Source: Bryum argenteum (taxonomy: Eukaryota > Streptophyta > Bryopsida > Bryales > Bryaceae). Taken from it: 64,000 bases of DNA. Below the pieces are notes generated by a model, which was not told the DNA's origin, searched no databases, and saw only the letters and a list, made by a program, of their open reading frames with translations. The position numbers and the translations under genes are program-made. Of the stretch, positions 12,001 through 23,209 are shown one piece after another. The stretch covers positions 4,561,845-4,625,844 of the forward strand of contig CM073326.1 of NCBI GenBank assembly GCA_037043015.1, in the 5' to 3' direction. Each line of letters opens with the position of its first letter. Position 1 is the stretch's first letter.

Positions 12001-12598
12001 TCGAGGCGATCACAACGTAACCGTCGTGAAAGATACAACATCGGATGCAGAAGCACTCGATAGAAGCACTGTAAATTTCATGTCTCCTTTGAAAAGGAAA
12101 CCAGCCGGAGAGTTACTAATGCAAGAGAAGCGCCCGAAGCTTGCAGTCTCCTTGGACTTGAACCTCTCAGCGAAGGAGAACGAAGAGAGTGGCTGCAGCA
12201 GCCAGGAATCCAAAGCATCCGAATCAGATCCAGTGCTGACAGCCGCGAAACAGGTTCTATCTTCCCGTTTCCTCAATTTAGTAGACAGTGTTGTGGTGTT
12301 CGAGCCTTTCAACATGATGGAGCTGGCAAACTGGATACTACTCCAGTTGTCAAATGCATGCTCAGGCCTCAATGTCGAGGTCGACTTCCAGCTCTTGGAA
12401 CACATGATTAGCGCTTTATGGCAAACCCCGGGTGGTAGGCTAGCATTTGAAACCTGGATCCAGAAGAACCTCAAGTCAAAGTTAAATGCATTCGCGAATG
12501 ATGTAGTAGGAGATAGAGTTCTACGCTTTGTTTACCAAGACACTTTCTCTAGTTCGCCTTCCGAGCTTCCTCTTCAAATTGAACTGGGCAACAGATGA
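9043..12598 (+). CDS. SMXL/D53-type Clp-ATPase-like transcriptional repressor
   Basis: Four coding exons: 9043-9607, 9767-9996, 10120-10276 and 10431-12598, GT-AG introns, 1039 residues, usual for SMAX1-LIKE proteins. The family acts in the nucleus as repressors degraded after karrikin or strigolactone perception through KAI2/D14 and the F-box protein MAX2. Residues 1-170 form the double Clp-N domain, starting MRSGVAAVQ like SMXL N termini. A Cys pair sits at 223 and 226, followed by LPSWLQ. The degenerate P-loop is GPDQVGKR at 691-698 and the Walker-B-like LLLEDID surrounds E761-D762. The EAR motif LDLNL is at 892-896, a docking site for TOPLESS co-repressors. The position of the family degron RGKT reads RGPS (738-741). 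Residues ~400-604 are Pro/Ser-rich tandem repeats. The start is the first ATG of the Clp-N frame. The subclade is unresolved. Confidence 0.9.
10680..11065 (+). repeat. 84-bp coding tandem repeats in the SMXL-like gene
   Basis: About four imperfect copies of a 28-residue unit containing [20 protein letters not shown] lie in exon 4, all in frame. Differences between copies are mostly single substitutions, plus one extra [11 protein letters not shown] insertion. The segment lies between the N-terminal part and the ATPase-like part, where SMXL proteins are normally poorly conserved. Confidence 0.85.
11096..11287 (+). repeat. 24-bp coding minisatellite (SPLMAKSP x8)
   Basis: Eight consecutive 24-bp units encode the octapeptide SPLMAKSP with mainly third-position differences between units. 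It directly follows the 84-bp repeats and is in frame. It adds a repetitive Ser-Pro/Lys-rich linker of 64 residues before the ATPase-like domain. Confidence 0.9.
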
Positions 12599-13823
12599 AG
12601 AAGCTCATTTTCATTATTTAGTTAGCTGCAATTAAATCATCAATCATAAGTGTATAGTGGCAACCCACCCAGTTGGGTCGAAAGGTGACCTCCTGGGAAT
12701 GTACCATATTTCGAGGCATTTTTTTAATGGTTTTTTCAAGAGTGGTTTTGAAAGCACCTTTCTTTGTAGACAGGTTCCACGTGTGATGATTGTCCTTCTG
12801 GCCTTTTAGAGTCATCATGATGCTGAGATATCTGCCCTGTAAGACCTTTTCGTGGAAGTACAGAAGCGAGGAAAAAATTGTTTGATAATTGTACTGTACT
12901 TGGACGAGGTTAGCTCCACACGTGTGATTCTCCATGTTGTGTTCATAAGGTGGAACATTCAAATCTTTTTTGCGATTCTTTCTTTCTTGGAATGTTGAGT
13001 GCATCTAAGGAGGCTTATCCTGTGTACGACATTTGAAATACTAAAAGCTTAGGAGGTTGAGATTGTAGAGTACGGATGGCTCAAGTGTTGAAGAGAGGTT
13101 GGTCGGAGTTTCAAAAAGATGGTCCTCTGGTGTAAGGTAGACCATGCTAAATCCGTGCATTTAAGGACTACACTACAATTGGAAAGTTAGAATATGTGGA
13201 TCAATATTTTTCAATTATGAATATGAAAAAGTGAATATTTTGTGATATTATTTAAGCACTTATACAAATAAATTAAAAATTTAGAAGTGACGTATACCGC
13301 ATTACCTAAAACCGTTCACATGCTCCATGTGCAGATGAGGTACATTCTTCTACATGAAATCTAGAAAGTAGGCAAGAATCAAGAGTGGGTGGTTTAAGGA
13401 GATGCACGGATTTAGCATTGTCTACCTTAGTACCCATTGTTGTAGAGTTGTTCTTGGACGATTAGGGATGGAGCTTGGATAGAGCTTGAATGGACTTATT
13501 GGAAAGGTATGGGGACACTCTATGTTCTGCAAAAGATTTGGACCTCACAAATGTCAATCTTCTCAGCTTGACAAAAGTCAAGATAACCACAATATTACTC
13601 CGTGCAGCTTTAGAGGTTCAAAGTTCATTCTGTAGACTATCTTGCAGATATGACAATACTAATTTTTGTTGTTTTTGACAAAGGTTGTACTCTTCATACA
13701 AATTGCACAAACATTCAGTGAGACAGAGAAGGACTAAGAAACAACCGGTCTTGGAGGTAAGATTTATCTCCCTTTGGCTGTAAATGATGTCCTGAATGTA
13801 ATGTCACGACTTATGTCGGTAAG
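12599..13823 (+). other. 3' flank of the SMXL-like gene, then intergenic
   Basis: After the TGA the sequence is probably 3' UTR for some hundreds of bases; no unambiguous polyadenylation site can be fixed. From about 13050 onwards I see nothing recognisable. Confidence 0.4.
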
Positions 13824-14363
13824 TTAATTCCTAAATTCCCTTGAAGTCCAAAATGGGTTTTTGCAATTTTCGGGCAACCTAGATGACTAGGTTAATAGTA
13901 ATATTTTTTACTAAATGTTTTATTAAGCACTTCTTATACTCCAAAGTGTATGTGGTAAAATTTGCAAAGTCAAGCTCCAATTTCGAGTCTTCTTGGACAA
14001 TACTTGGGTTGTGGGCCAAAATGGGGCACCTCAAAAAAGTACTCTTATTTTCTTTAATTTTTTTTAAAAAAAAAAATTTTATTACTAAATTACTAATCAG
14101 ATTCTAAAGTGATTCAAGTCAAAAATATACTCCAATTTGACAAGGGCAACCTCCAAAAAAATTTAGAACAATATTCACAATGCCCAAAATAATCTAGGAG
14201 ACAAACTTTGAATGTGAATAGCCTTAGTACAAGATCTTAGGGTGGGAGGTTTAAAATAAGGAGAAGAAAATTTGATTTCACACCCCGGAAATACGTAGAC
14301 TAGAAATCCGCACTTTTGATATTTCAAGCTCCCAAAAAAACACCAAGGAGATTCAAGGGTTAA
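13824..14363. mobile_element. Degenerate TTAA-bounded element
   Basis: Starts TTAATTCCTAAATTCCC and ends ...GATTCAAGGGTTAA, an imperfect inverted repeat with TTAA at both edges. Internal phrases ('GTGTATGTGGTAAAATTTGCA', cut here to 20: TGTATGTGGTAAAATTTGCA) recur at about 20350 and 60005. It is a decayed relative of the ~1-kb TTAA elements. Confidence 0.45.
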
Positions 14364-14557
14364 TGCATGTTATATATACATATATTATAAGAGAATAAAA
14401 TGTGTAAGAAGCTTTCAATCATGTTGTGAGTAGAGAACATGTGTACAAAGTTTGAAGGTGTGGTCAACAAAGTTACAATTTGAATGGATAGTGACGGACC
14501 CCACACTCGAGTGAATATGGAATTACAACATTCATTATTTTCCCATGCGGTTTCAGT

Positions 14558-14708
14558 CATGGTTGTGTTATCAGACACAGTTCTTATTCATTTGTCAAAC
14601 ACAATTTAGATAATATGTACATCCATGACGTTTTCAATGTATCAAATGTACACATCTCATCTAAATTGTGTTTGACAAATGAATAAGAATTTTGTCTGAT
14701 AAGACAAC
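14558..14708. repeat. Long hairpin with 31-bp perfect stem
   Basis: Bases 14581-14611 are the exact reverse complement of 14659-14689, with a 47-base loop. The arms extend outward imperfectly to about 14558 and 14708 ('TTATCAGACACAG' pairing with 'TTGTCTGATAA'), giving a stem near 50 bp. It may be a foldback mobile element or the source of a hairpin RNA; no protein is encoded. Confidence 0.75.
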
Positions 14709-15636
14709 ACTGGTTTGAGTTTGTAGTGCAACATCCTCACGTAGTGAAATAATTTCCTTGCTGAGTCCACACATTCATGAAGCCACAAAATAGTCATCTC
14801 TCACTATAATCCAATGTGGATGCGCAAAGTACCATTCAAACAAGTTAGCTTCACACTTGATATTAGAAATCGATTTGAACATATTATTGTTAGTCTTTAT
14901 ACCATCACCTCTAAAACTCATGTACCTTTGATAAGCCGGTCACACTTACAATCTTGACAAGAGATAGTCAATGTATGGAGGATATAGTTTGTTGGAAGAG
15001 GTTTTTGAAATTATGGTTTTCATGATGTCTGTTTTATGTCACATAGGTGGCTATGTCATTTTATCATCCATGAAAAAGAACATCACCATTGTTTTCTTTC
15101 ACTTAGTGTAAACACCCACCTGGTAAAGAGTTGCATTTTCGACCAATCACGATTAAGAAATGTCTTTATTTCTTTTTCTTTTTTGCATGACTCGTAGACT
15201 TCTTCACTGTAGTGTAGATCGACCCTTAGTTCCCTAAGATTTGCAATTATTGCACACAGATAAACAAAACAATGACGTTGTTCCTGATATGTTTTTTTAG
15301 TTTTTGGTGTCCTATCAAAAAGCATGGCTATGTTGAAAGTTGCATACAAGATTGAAATAAAGAAGTTGGATGTGTCTCTAATCCTAGAGGATTTGTGGAC
15401 TTAGTTCTCATAAATAGTTAAAATTAATCGGAATGTTCTAAAGAAATATCAATGCTTAAATGTACATACCTATGAACTATCACTGGATCTCATAAGCCGA
15501 TGTTAAGATAAATTAATGGTCAATCTTGTATATGAGTTTGTGTTCACGTTGAAGTTATTTTGTAGCATAAAAGAGTATAAACTGCGTATTTGCTTCGAAA
15601 GTGATTAATTTGTTTTCCTGAATATGAGCGTTAAAT

Positions 15637-15755
15637 TTTGAAGTTAGGATATTTCATCATGAGATAGAAACTGCATTTTGAAGTTAGGATATTTCATCAT
15701 GAGATAGAAACTGCATTTTGAAGTTAGGATATTTCATCATGAGATAGAAACTGCA
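15637..15755. repeat. 40-bp tandem repeat, 3 copies
   Basis: Three head-to-tail copies of a 40-bp unit beginning 'AAGTTAGGATATTTCATCAT'. The copies are identical until the last few bases of the third, so the duplication is young. Confidence 0.9.
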
Positions 15756-18519
15756 CTTATTTGTATTTATGATTAAAAGTCATCATATATAATATTTGTT
15801 GAAAATAAGTTGTATATTATAAGTTAATATTTTTTGTTGAAAAGGTTAAAGCATTAAAGGTACATGTATTTGCAATTGATTACTTATTCGTTGAGTAGGT
15901 AGAAGTTGGAGGTGACCGATCAACTAAAGGTCATAAAATATGTGTAGTCATCAGTAAAGGTTGAAGCCGAAAGTTAACTGACAACAATCGACCTTTTATT
16001 TCTACCTCAAAATAGAACTAACCTTTCAAAGGTCTCTTCCTATGTGACTCAAGGTATCAAAAAGTCGACTTATAGGCCAAATGCACATGCGGTTATTTTA
16101 TCCACTTGTCAACAAGATTGAATGTGTATATATACAATATTCAGAGTTTTTAGTGTTTTTCTATTTTTTCTTGCATTTTTTTCTCCCAAAATTCAAGATC
16201 TTGGATAATTTTCAAAGTTTTTTTTTTGGCCTAAATATCATAAACTCATAGAGGTACTTAAATCCTAAAGTGATTTGACTCATTGGTATAGAAAAGACAA
16301 CATTCTCAAAAGAAAGTGTCATAAGTGGAAGCAAAGGCATCCAAATCTCAAGAGTACAATCTTGTAGTAGACATATTGCACATCATGTGGGTCAACTTTT
16401 GAGTCATGCGGCCTCATAGATTGCAAGATCATAACATATTTAGTCCTCAAAAAAGATCACAAAATCTCAACATTTTTACTTTGAAGTAAAATTGCTACCA
16501 ATGGACTTATTGCAATGAAAAACCACCAACTACAAAGATGTTTACCTTCATCTAAATGACACCCTTGAACAAAAGAAACCCATGAGATGAACTTCTTTGC
16601 ACAAATAATGGCCTTGCGATGATGAAAATTGCTAAAACTTTTACATAGGAAAAACAATTCAAAACTCAACCCTTTGCACTCAAATCTCCCCCTTATCTTT
16701 GGTTCAACTTTGTTTTTATCAAGATTTCTACTACATGGACTAGGATCAATTAACAATCCCAAATAACAAAGTCAAAATCCAACATTGGATGAAGGAGATA
16801 TAGCTCCTCAAATATCATCCATTTATTCACTTCTTTCATTTAGAAACATCACGGCAAATCCAATACCGAAGTCATCCAGATGAAAAATCTTCCCACACGA
16901 AAGTTGTTACCATTCATCTTAAGATCAGGATTCTATATAAAAATAGAAAAAAATTCTTTGATTTCCCATGATTGCCTTCTAATTGTAAAACATGCCCCAT
17001 GTTTGAAAACTCAATAACAAGAGCTGCCTAAAATGCATGCCACTTATTCATACTTCATTACATGGGTTTAAAATTTTTACCACACAAACTAGACTACATT
17101 TTTGACCTGACCCAAGTGCTTTCATCCAAAACAGACTTTAGATGAAGAAGTTATGGCTCTTCAAAGTTGATGCAGTCATCCAAAATGTCGTTTTTTGACA
17201 TTTGGCCCGGTTAAGGATTAACAACCACTTGTTGTATGACCATATCAATAAGATATAACAATATAAAATAAAATAAAATAATAATAATTGATTGTAGTCC
17301 TTGAGATGTCCAACTTATCCAAACTTAATTATTATTCATGCCTTTGACTTAAGCTATGGACAACCTTAAGAGCTCTTTAAATCATCTCTATTAATATATG
17401 CACAACCTTGTGAGTCCTATTTCAAACTTTGCCCTACTTACAATGATTGATATTATCCAGATTTTCTAAAGAGGTTCACCAAAAGATTAAATTTTTTGAT
17501 ATAATTTACAAGTTAATGCAAAAAAAATTAAAAAATCACTTGAAGATCTCCAAACACATACAAACTAGAGTTTTGCTTTCACTAAAAGGTATTACTAATT
17601 TTAATTATGGCATTAATTGAATGAAATACCATGTTATGTGACCACATCCCAAATCTCAACAAAATATAAGTTTCTATATCAATTACAAGAAACTTTTGGT
17701 ATATAAGCTAATTTAAAGTAGGCATATCCAACACCGATCATTGACTAAATACCACTCAAATGTGCATTCAACATAACAATTTTGGAACATACAACAATAA
17801 ATACATCTTAGAACATGTAGAATGAGAATTGTCGTCTAGACAATCAATCAAGAGTAAGATTTTTGCTTTTATTTTCAAATTGGAACAAACCTAAACGTAG
17901 GTTTCAAGTGGAATTCACATATGCGTTTGGAGGTGCACCTACAATGCTTCATTCTAAATTTCATAATTGTTTCAAGATAAGCCCAAAAACATATGATTCC
18001 AAAAAGTCCAATCTCCCACAATCTTTGCATAATTTCCAAATAATTTCCTCAACCACTTAAAAGACAATGAGCATACTACTATAAAATTTGAGCATGTTAT
18101 CTTAGTAGGCCCAAAAAGTGAAGAACATCAATTTCTTGTTATAATTGGCATATAGAAAATGTCCAAGAATATATATAGAAAAGCATAGCCTACCCTTGAA
18201 AATATGCGACCAAAGATGACACCAATGGAGTAGTTAGAGCATGGCCCCCTTACACTCGAAACACAACTATTGCATGTTTGCCTCCAAGAAAGAAGGGCCA
18301 CCCTTCCAAGCACAAACCGCTATTCACCTTCAAGGCAAGCTCAAAATGCACTACGTGCATGCCTACTCTCTTGGCGTGCACAGAAACCTCTCCACAACCT
18401 TGTTAGGAAGTTGTTTTCAGCGTTCCGACGGAAGTTGTAGCCGGAATCAAGCAGCTAGGAATAGATGGGGTGGGGAAAGATGGAGGACTCATGCATTGCG
18501 AGTATGGGTGGGGTTGTAA
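15756..18519. other. Intergenic, nothing recognisable
   Basis: AT-rich sequence with many stops in every frame. I found no gene, RNA gene or clear element; the frame at 16457-16762 (minus) has no recognisable features. Confidence 0.55.
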
Positions 18520-19087
18520 GGGCCGCTTCACACTATGGCCGTCCAAGTTCAGAGGCCGTGAGATTGAGAGTCCAAACTTTGTTGAGAGTTCAAAGAAATC
18601 TACTGAAAATAGCCAATAAAATATTGTAATTGAGGCCTTCGGTCGGGCATAGTGTGAAGCCTCCAAAGGCCAAGCCCAAAGTCAAAAGCTTTGGCCATGA
18701 ACTCCCAATGGCCTCTCAACTTGGACGGCCGTAGTGTGAAGCCTCCAAAGGCCAAGCCCAAAGTCCAAACCCATATCACTTTATTCCTTGTCCAAGGCAT
18801 CTTTTGATCTAACGGCCAAGACCTTGTCAGTTTTTGAATTTTTTATGAATAAAATGTGACGGCCTCTCGACCATAGTTTGGGTCTTGCAAAATGCAAGAC
18901 CCAAACAAATGCCGAGAGGCCGTCACCTTGGTCAAAAAGAGTTGCCACATAGGCCATTCGGAGAGCGACGGCCTGTGGACTTTGGCTTTTAGTGTGAAGG
19001 CTCGAGAGGCCGAAACTATGGTTCCTTGCAATTTCATTGGTTAAAATCGACTGCCTCTCAACCTTCGGCCATAGTGTGAAGCGGCCC
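18520..19087. mobile_element. Tourist/Harbinger-like MITE with TAA target duplication
   Basis: The left end GGGCCGCTTCACACTATGG is matched by CCATAGTGTGAAGCGGCCC at the right end, and TAA flanks both sides. A 3-bp TAA duplication and GGG ends fit the PIF/Harbinger superfamily. The interior contains further direct and inverted copies of 'GTGTGAAGCCTCCAAAGGCC' (near 18652 and 18736), so the element has internal subrepeats. There is no coding capacity. Confidence 0.75.
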
Positions 19088-19702
19088 TAAGAATATTCAA
19101 GGTTCCCAATTCTAGCGTAAAAAAGCACATAAGCGACTGTTTTCATTGCAAGGGTAGCCATGCTCTTAGTATACTTACTTTTTATCAAACACTTTGACTT
19201 CCGCTATAGACAACCAACTTGGTTCCAAGTCTTACCTAGCCCCTAGTACCCACTTGGCATTATGATTCACTATTGTCGTGCCCAACAAAGAGAATCACAC
19301 TTATGATTTCCCAAGACAAAAAAAAAAAAAAAAAAAAAAAAAAGCCTCCCAATTTGTGGGGGGCCTAGCTACCCCCACATAACTTTTTTAGCTTCCATTG
19401 AAAGGCAACAAATATTATTAATATTTTTTTTGTTTTGGGGGACATTTGGATGGCAGGCATGCCACGATGTAAACGTTTTATTACCCCTAGGAACCCCCTT
19501 TCCAATGCAAAGGTGAAAAACAATATTATTAAAATGCCCATTCAGAATAATTATGTCTGCATTGGCACACTTTTATGCTTCCTCAAACTTGGCACCATGA
19601 TTTTCAGGCACCGTTATGGATTCTTTTATTATTCATGTTTGGCTGCCCAAATGTTTATTTTTTTTACTTGGGCAGTTTGAACGACAGAATGAGCCTGAGG
19701 GT

Positions 19703-19918
19703 AAGGGCATAATATGGGTACCCCTCCGAAATAGTGTGATTTTTTGGAAACTACTTTTTTCGATATTAAAAGTATTGAAAATTTATTCTAACTGGATGGT
19801 ATTATAGGTGACATGGCTACAGTTGTATACATGGGGTTAAAAAAGGAATTTCTAGCACATATATATAATGAATTACACATAATGAGACGCCTCTCAGTGG
19901 TGCCCATATCATGCCCTT
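19703..19918. mobile_element. MITE, GGGCATGATATGGGTACC family, copy A
   Basis: About 216 bp with terminal inverted repeats (left AAGGGCATAATATGGGTACC; right GGTGCCCATATCATGCCCTT). The interior matches copies at 22992 and 30405 but in the opposite orientation. No coding capacity. Confidence 0.75.
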
Positions 19919-20106
19919 GCCTTATATTAAAAATACTTTTGTGTAACCAGGCCTTTCTCTATATAATTTGAGAAGGGTATATTATGGCATGTCATTGTTG
20001 GCATCACTTGATCATTAATTGTTGAGAAGTCGAGGTGGAAGAGCAAGCAAGCTACTAACAATCTCATATCTTTTCATGTAGTTTGGATCATTTGCATATA
20101 AAGTAG

Positions 20107-20220
20107 TTGAAACTTGTCTCAAGTAGAAGGTGTAAAGATTTTTTTTATTTTTTATTTTTTTATTTTTTTATTTTTTTATTTTTTTATTTTATTTTATTTT
20201 ATTTTATTTTATTTTTTTCA
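20107..20220. repeat. T-rich (ATTTTTTT)n simple repeat
   Basis: Low-complexity run of short T tracts separated by single A residues. It is not coding. Confidence 0.9.
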
Positions 20221-20238
20221 TTGATTCTCTTTAGTTTA

Positions 20239-21170
20239 TTAACCCCTAAAAATCCAGGAAAACCGATTCGGTTTTCTGAGATTTCGGGCAGCTCATTTTA
20301 AGCATTTAAATTGATATTTTTGCCTAAGATTTTTATTGGGTGCTCCCCATACAGTAATGTGTATGTGGTAAAATTTTCAAAGTCAAATTTTAATTTTATA
20401 ACCTTCACCTAGAAATTTTAGGTTTCAAGTCCTAAACGGGCAGTTTAATTTTTTTTTTAATTTTTTTTTTTTTAGAAATATGTTCATTACCAAATTACTA
20501 TTCAAATTCCAAAGTATCTGAAGTCAAAAAGTTTACCAATTTTACAGGGGCAACCTCCAAAACTTTCAAAAACAATCTTCACAATTTCTAGTAATTTTAC
20601 AATTTTTTCTTTCAAAAATTGCCAAAATTCGAGATTTTGGATTTTTTCCAAGATTTTTTTTTTTCAAAATTCACATTATCATAAATGCACCTTCTCACCG
20701 TCGAGATTTTTCTCAAACTAAATATATCATACGTGGTGCTTGTTTTACTATATGGTTGTTTTTAGACCTTCTTTCATAAATTATTTTACGTTAAGGTCAA
20801 AAAGTGGAATTGGTCTCTAAAATTTTGCATGAGCATACCCAACTTGATTACCTACATGAAAAAAAATGAGGGAAAAATATTTGGAATAAAAATCATCAAG
20901 TTGCCCTTGGCACCATTTAGACAATGCCTCTCACGCATCGGCAAAAAAAAGTGTTGGTCAAACTTTGATTGTTACGATCTCACAAATGACAAACATCCAA
21001 CGGTTGAAATTTTGACCAGTCCTTTGTATACAAGTTAGGTACAAGATCTTATGGTTCAAAGTCTAAAACCGGAAAAAAAAGTTTCTCCATTTCCCCATTT
21101 CCCAACGAAGGTGAAAAATGGCAGTTTTTGGTTCTGGAGGTCGAGGAAACCCCTGATTTTTAGGGGTTAA
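20239..21170. mobile_element. 932-bp TTAA element with CCCCTAAAAATC inverted ends
   Basis: Bounded by TTAA on both sides. The left end is TTAACCCCTAAAAATCCAGG and the right end CCTGATTTTTAGGGGTTAA. A subterminal palindrome AACCGATTCGGTT sits just inside the left end. The interior resembles the 42069-43256 element and several relics (960, 13824, 44700, 59900). No transposase frame is visible, so it is non-autonomous. Confidence 0.75.
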
Positions 21171-21629
21171 TTAGTTGCTGATTGACCTCGATGTTTAGAT
21201 GCCTCACTTTAGTGTTTGGTGATTTTTTATCTAGTTTGTGTATGATTAGTGACCATTTGTGATCAATGATTTGATCTTCGTAATACCCTCTACCTTGAAA
21301 TTGTTCACTGTGGGGTTGTACCATTCTTTTTGCAACAGAATGTATCTTTAATTTGTGCTCCTGAAAATAATAAAGAAATAAATTAAAAATGTTAAGATAT
21401 ACCTCAAAAATCTTCTACTAGATTGTAAGGTTTTCATTGTGCACGATCTTTGACCCAAAGTCAAGTAACTTAATGGCCATAGCCACTAAATTAATGCTCA
21501 TTGTAGTAAAGAAAAATAATCAAGATCTATAACCAGCTAAAGTAAAAGTAAACTTGATCTTGTATTAAACTTTAATTTTATTATTATCACATCTAAATTT
21601 AAGATACAATCTTATTTTGAACTCTTATA

Positions 21630-21648
21630 TATATATATATATATATAC
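21630..21648. repeat. (TA)n microsatellite
   Basis: About nine TA dinucleotides, some 160 bp upstream of the small reading frame at 21806. It could serve as a TATA-like element but is not diagnostic. Confidence 0.8.
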
Positions 21649-21805
21649 TTTTTATTTAACTATGTATACCATCTTTTATATTGGAATCACTTATATCTAC
21701 ATGATGAATACAACTTAATATATATTTCTTTTTCTCTACAAAATTTTACATTCTTTATTATTTATTATCATCTTAGACTTTCTTTCTTATTTTCTATTCA
21801 ATATC

Positions 21806-22201
21806 ATGGATTCTTCTTCTAGCTCCGATGCAAGATATGATGAAGAAAGCGTCGGCTCATCGGAGACACCCAATGCAGCCCACATTGATTCATTTGAGGT
21901 AGGAGAAGAGAGCATAAATTTAATACGAACTGAAAGTGTTCTATCAGCTTCGAGCACTATTCATCCTTTCAACGAAAGAAAAGAGAAAGTCGACTCATCA
22001 TCAATTACACCAAAAAGAAGAACTTCAAGTCAAAACTCCCCCCCTTCAAACGAAAGACATGAGAGTGAGATCAATTGTAATAACGATGACGTAGAATTGT
22101 TGATGAACAACACAACTCATGCACCAAGGACAACACCTCCAAGATGGTTTTGTGGTTTTTTTTCAATGCTCATTGAGTTCTTCACATCATTATGCCAATA
22201 A
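21806..22201 (+). CDS. Hypothetical acidic Ser-rich protein, 131 aa
   Basis: I do not recognise this. An ATG after a pyrimidine-rich leader opens a 131-codon frame, long for such AT-rich DNA, and AATAAA overlaps the region right after the TAA (22198-22206). The product starts MDSSSSSDARYDEESVGSSE. It is rich in Ser, Glu, Asp and Asn through residue ~105 and ends in a hydrophobic aromatic tail (RWFCGFFSMLIEFFTSLCQ) that could be a C-terminal membrane anchor. No domain is evident. It may be a real single-exon gene, an exon of a larger one, or a remnant of a mobile element. Confidence 0.35.
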   Translation: MDSSSSSDARYDEESVGSSETPNAAHIDSFEVGEESINLIRTESVLSASSTIHPFNERKEKVDSSSITPKRRTSSQNSPPSNERHESEINCNNDDVELLMNNTTHAPRTTPPRWFCGFFSMLIEFFTSLCQ

Positions 22202-22991
22202 TAAAACTTATAGATAAACCGTCAATTTTTGATAGATGAAATTCACAAACTAAAACCAAGTCTAGATGTAGTTGTTCTGAAGAATGACAAAAGCTCAAAC
22301 TTTATTATCAGTTACACTCTATATTTATATATTTTTGTTCCAAGAGGCATTTATCAAACACTTTTCTCACCAATTAATTCTATTCAATTCAACACTTCTA
22401 AATCATAAATATATGTTCCATAATTTTATCGTTGTAGAAAATCGTGTTTTCCTTTCATACAAGATGCAATATTCTACAAGACATTTGGATTGGTGAGAGA
22501 GATTGCTTTCACCTTGGGAAGGAGGTTGCTTGCAATTTCAATTTTCAAATTTTTATATTCCGTAACACCATTCCCAAGGTGGAAAACATGGCATGGAATC
22601 CAATAACAAAACTACACGAAGTCCCCAAGTACAAGGTCGAACTTGAGGTGGGGACAACTCACTTGGTAATTTGATTCCCTTGGTCTCTCAAAACTGGGCT
22701 CAATTTCAGGATGGCCACTAACCTTCCTCCTTTTTGTCTACCAAATTTTAGCTCACTAGAGCCCTTTTCAAACATGGGCACTTTTCTAATTTTTTTTTTT
22801 TTTTTTTTAATTTTTTTTTTTTTTTTATTTTTTTTTTTTGTTTTTGTTATGTTCCCTTATTTACATCACTTGACTCTTCTGAGCTCCTAAGGGTATTTGG
22901 CAATAGTATAGCCCTACCCTTGTATCAAGACGTTAGCTTTGTGGGTTGTTCAAAAACTATACGGAATGTTTTAATTTGGATTCTATAGGGC
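22202..22991. other. Intergenic, poly-T tract
   Basis: No supportable gene. A long T-rich low-complexity tract occupies about 22790-22840. Confidence 0.55.
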
Positions 22992-23209
22992 AAGGGCATG
23001 ATATGGGTACCACTAAGATGCATCTCATTATGTGTTACCTATGTGGAATTCATTATATATGTGCCATAAATTCCTTTCTTAGCAACTATAGCCATGTCAC
23101 CTATTATACCCTCTGGTTAGAACAATTTTTCAGTATTGTTTTTTTTTTATCAAAAAATTAGTTTTAAAAAATCACATTATTTTTTGAGGGGGTACCCATA
23201 TCATGCCCT
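22992..23209. mobile_element. MITE, GGGCATGATATGGGTACC family, copy B
   Basis: About 218 bp with terminal inverted repeats AGGGCATGATATGGGTACC and GGTACCCATATCATGCCCT. The body matches the copy in the kinase intron at 30405 closely, including 'GTCACCTATTATACCCTCTG' versus the nearly identical sequence there. Non-coding. Confidence 0.8.

Noticed and set aside
12618-13004. 128-codon minus-strand frame downstream of the SMXL-like gene
   Set aside because: It lies in the likely 3' UTR on the opposite strand and has no recognisable features.
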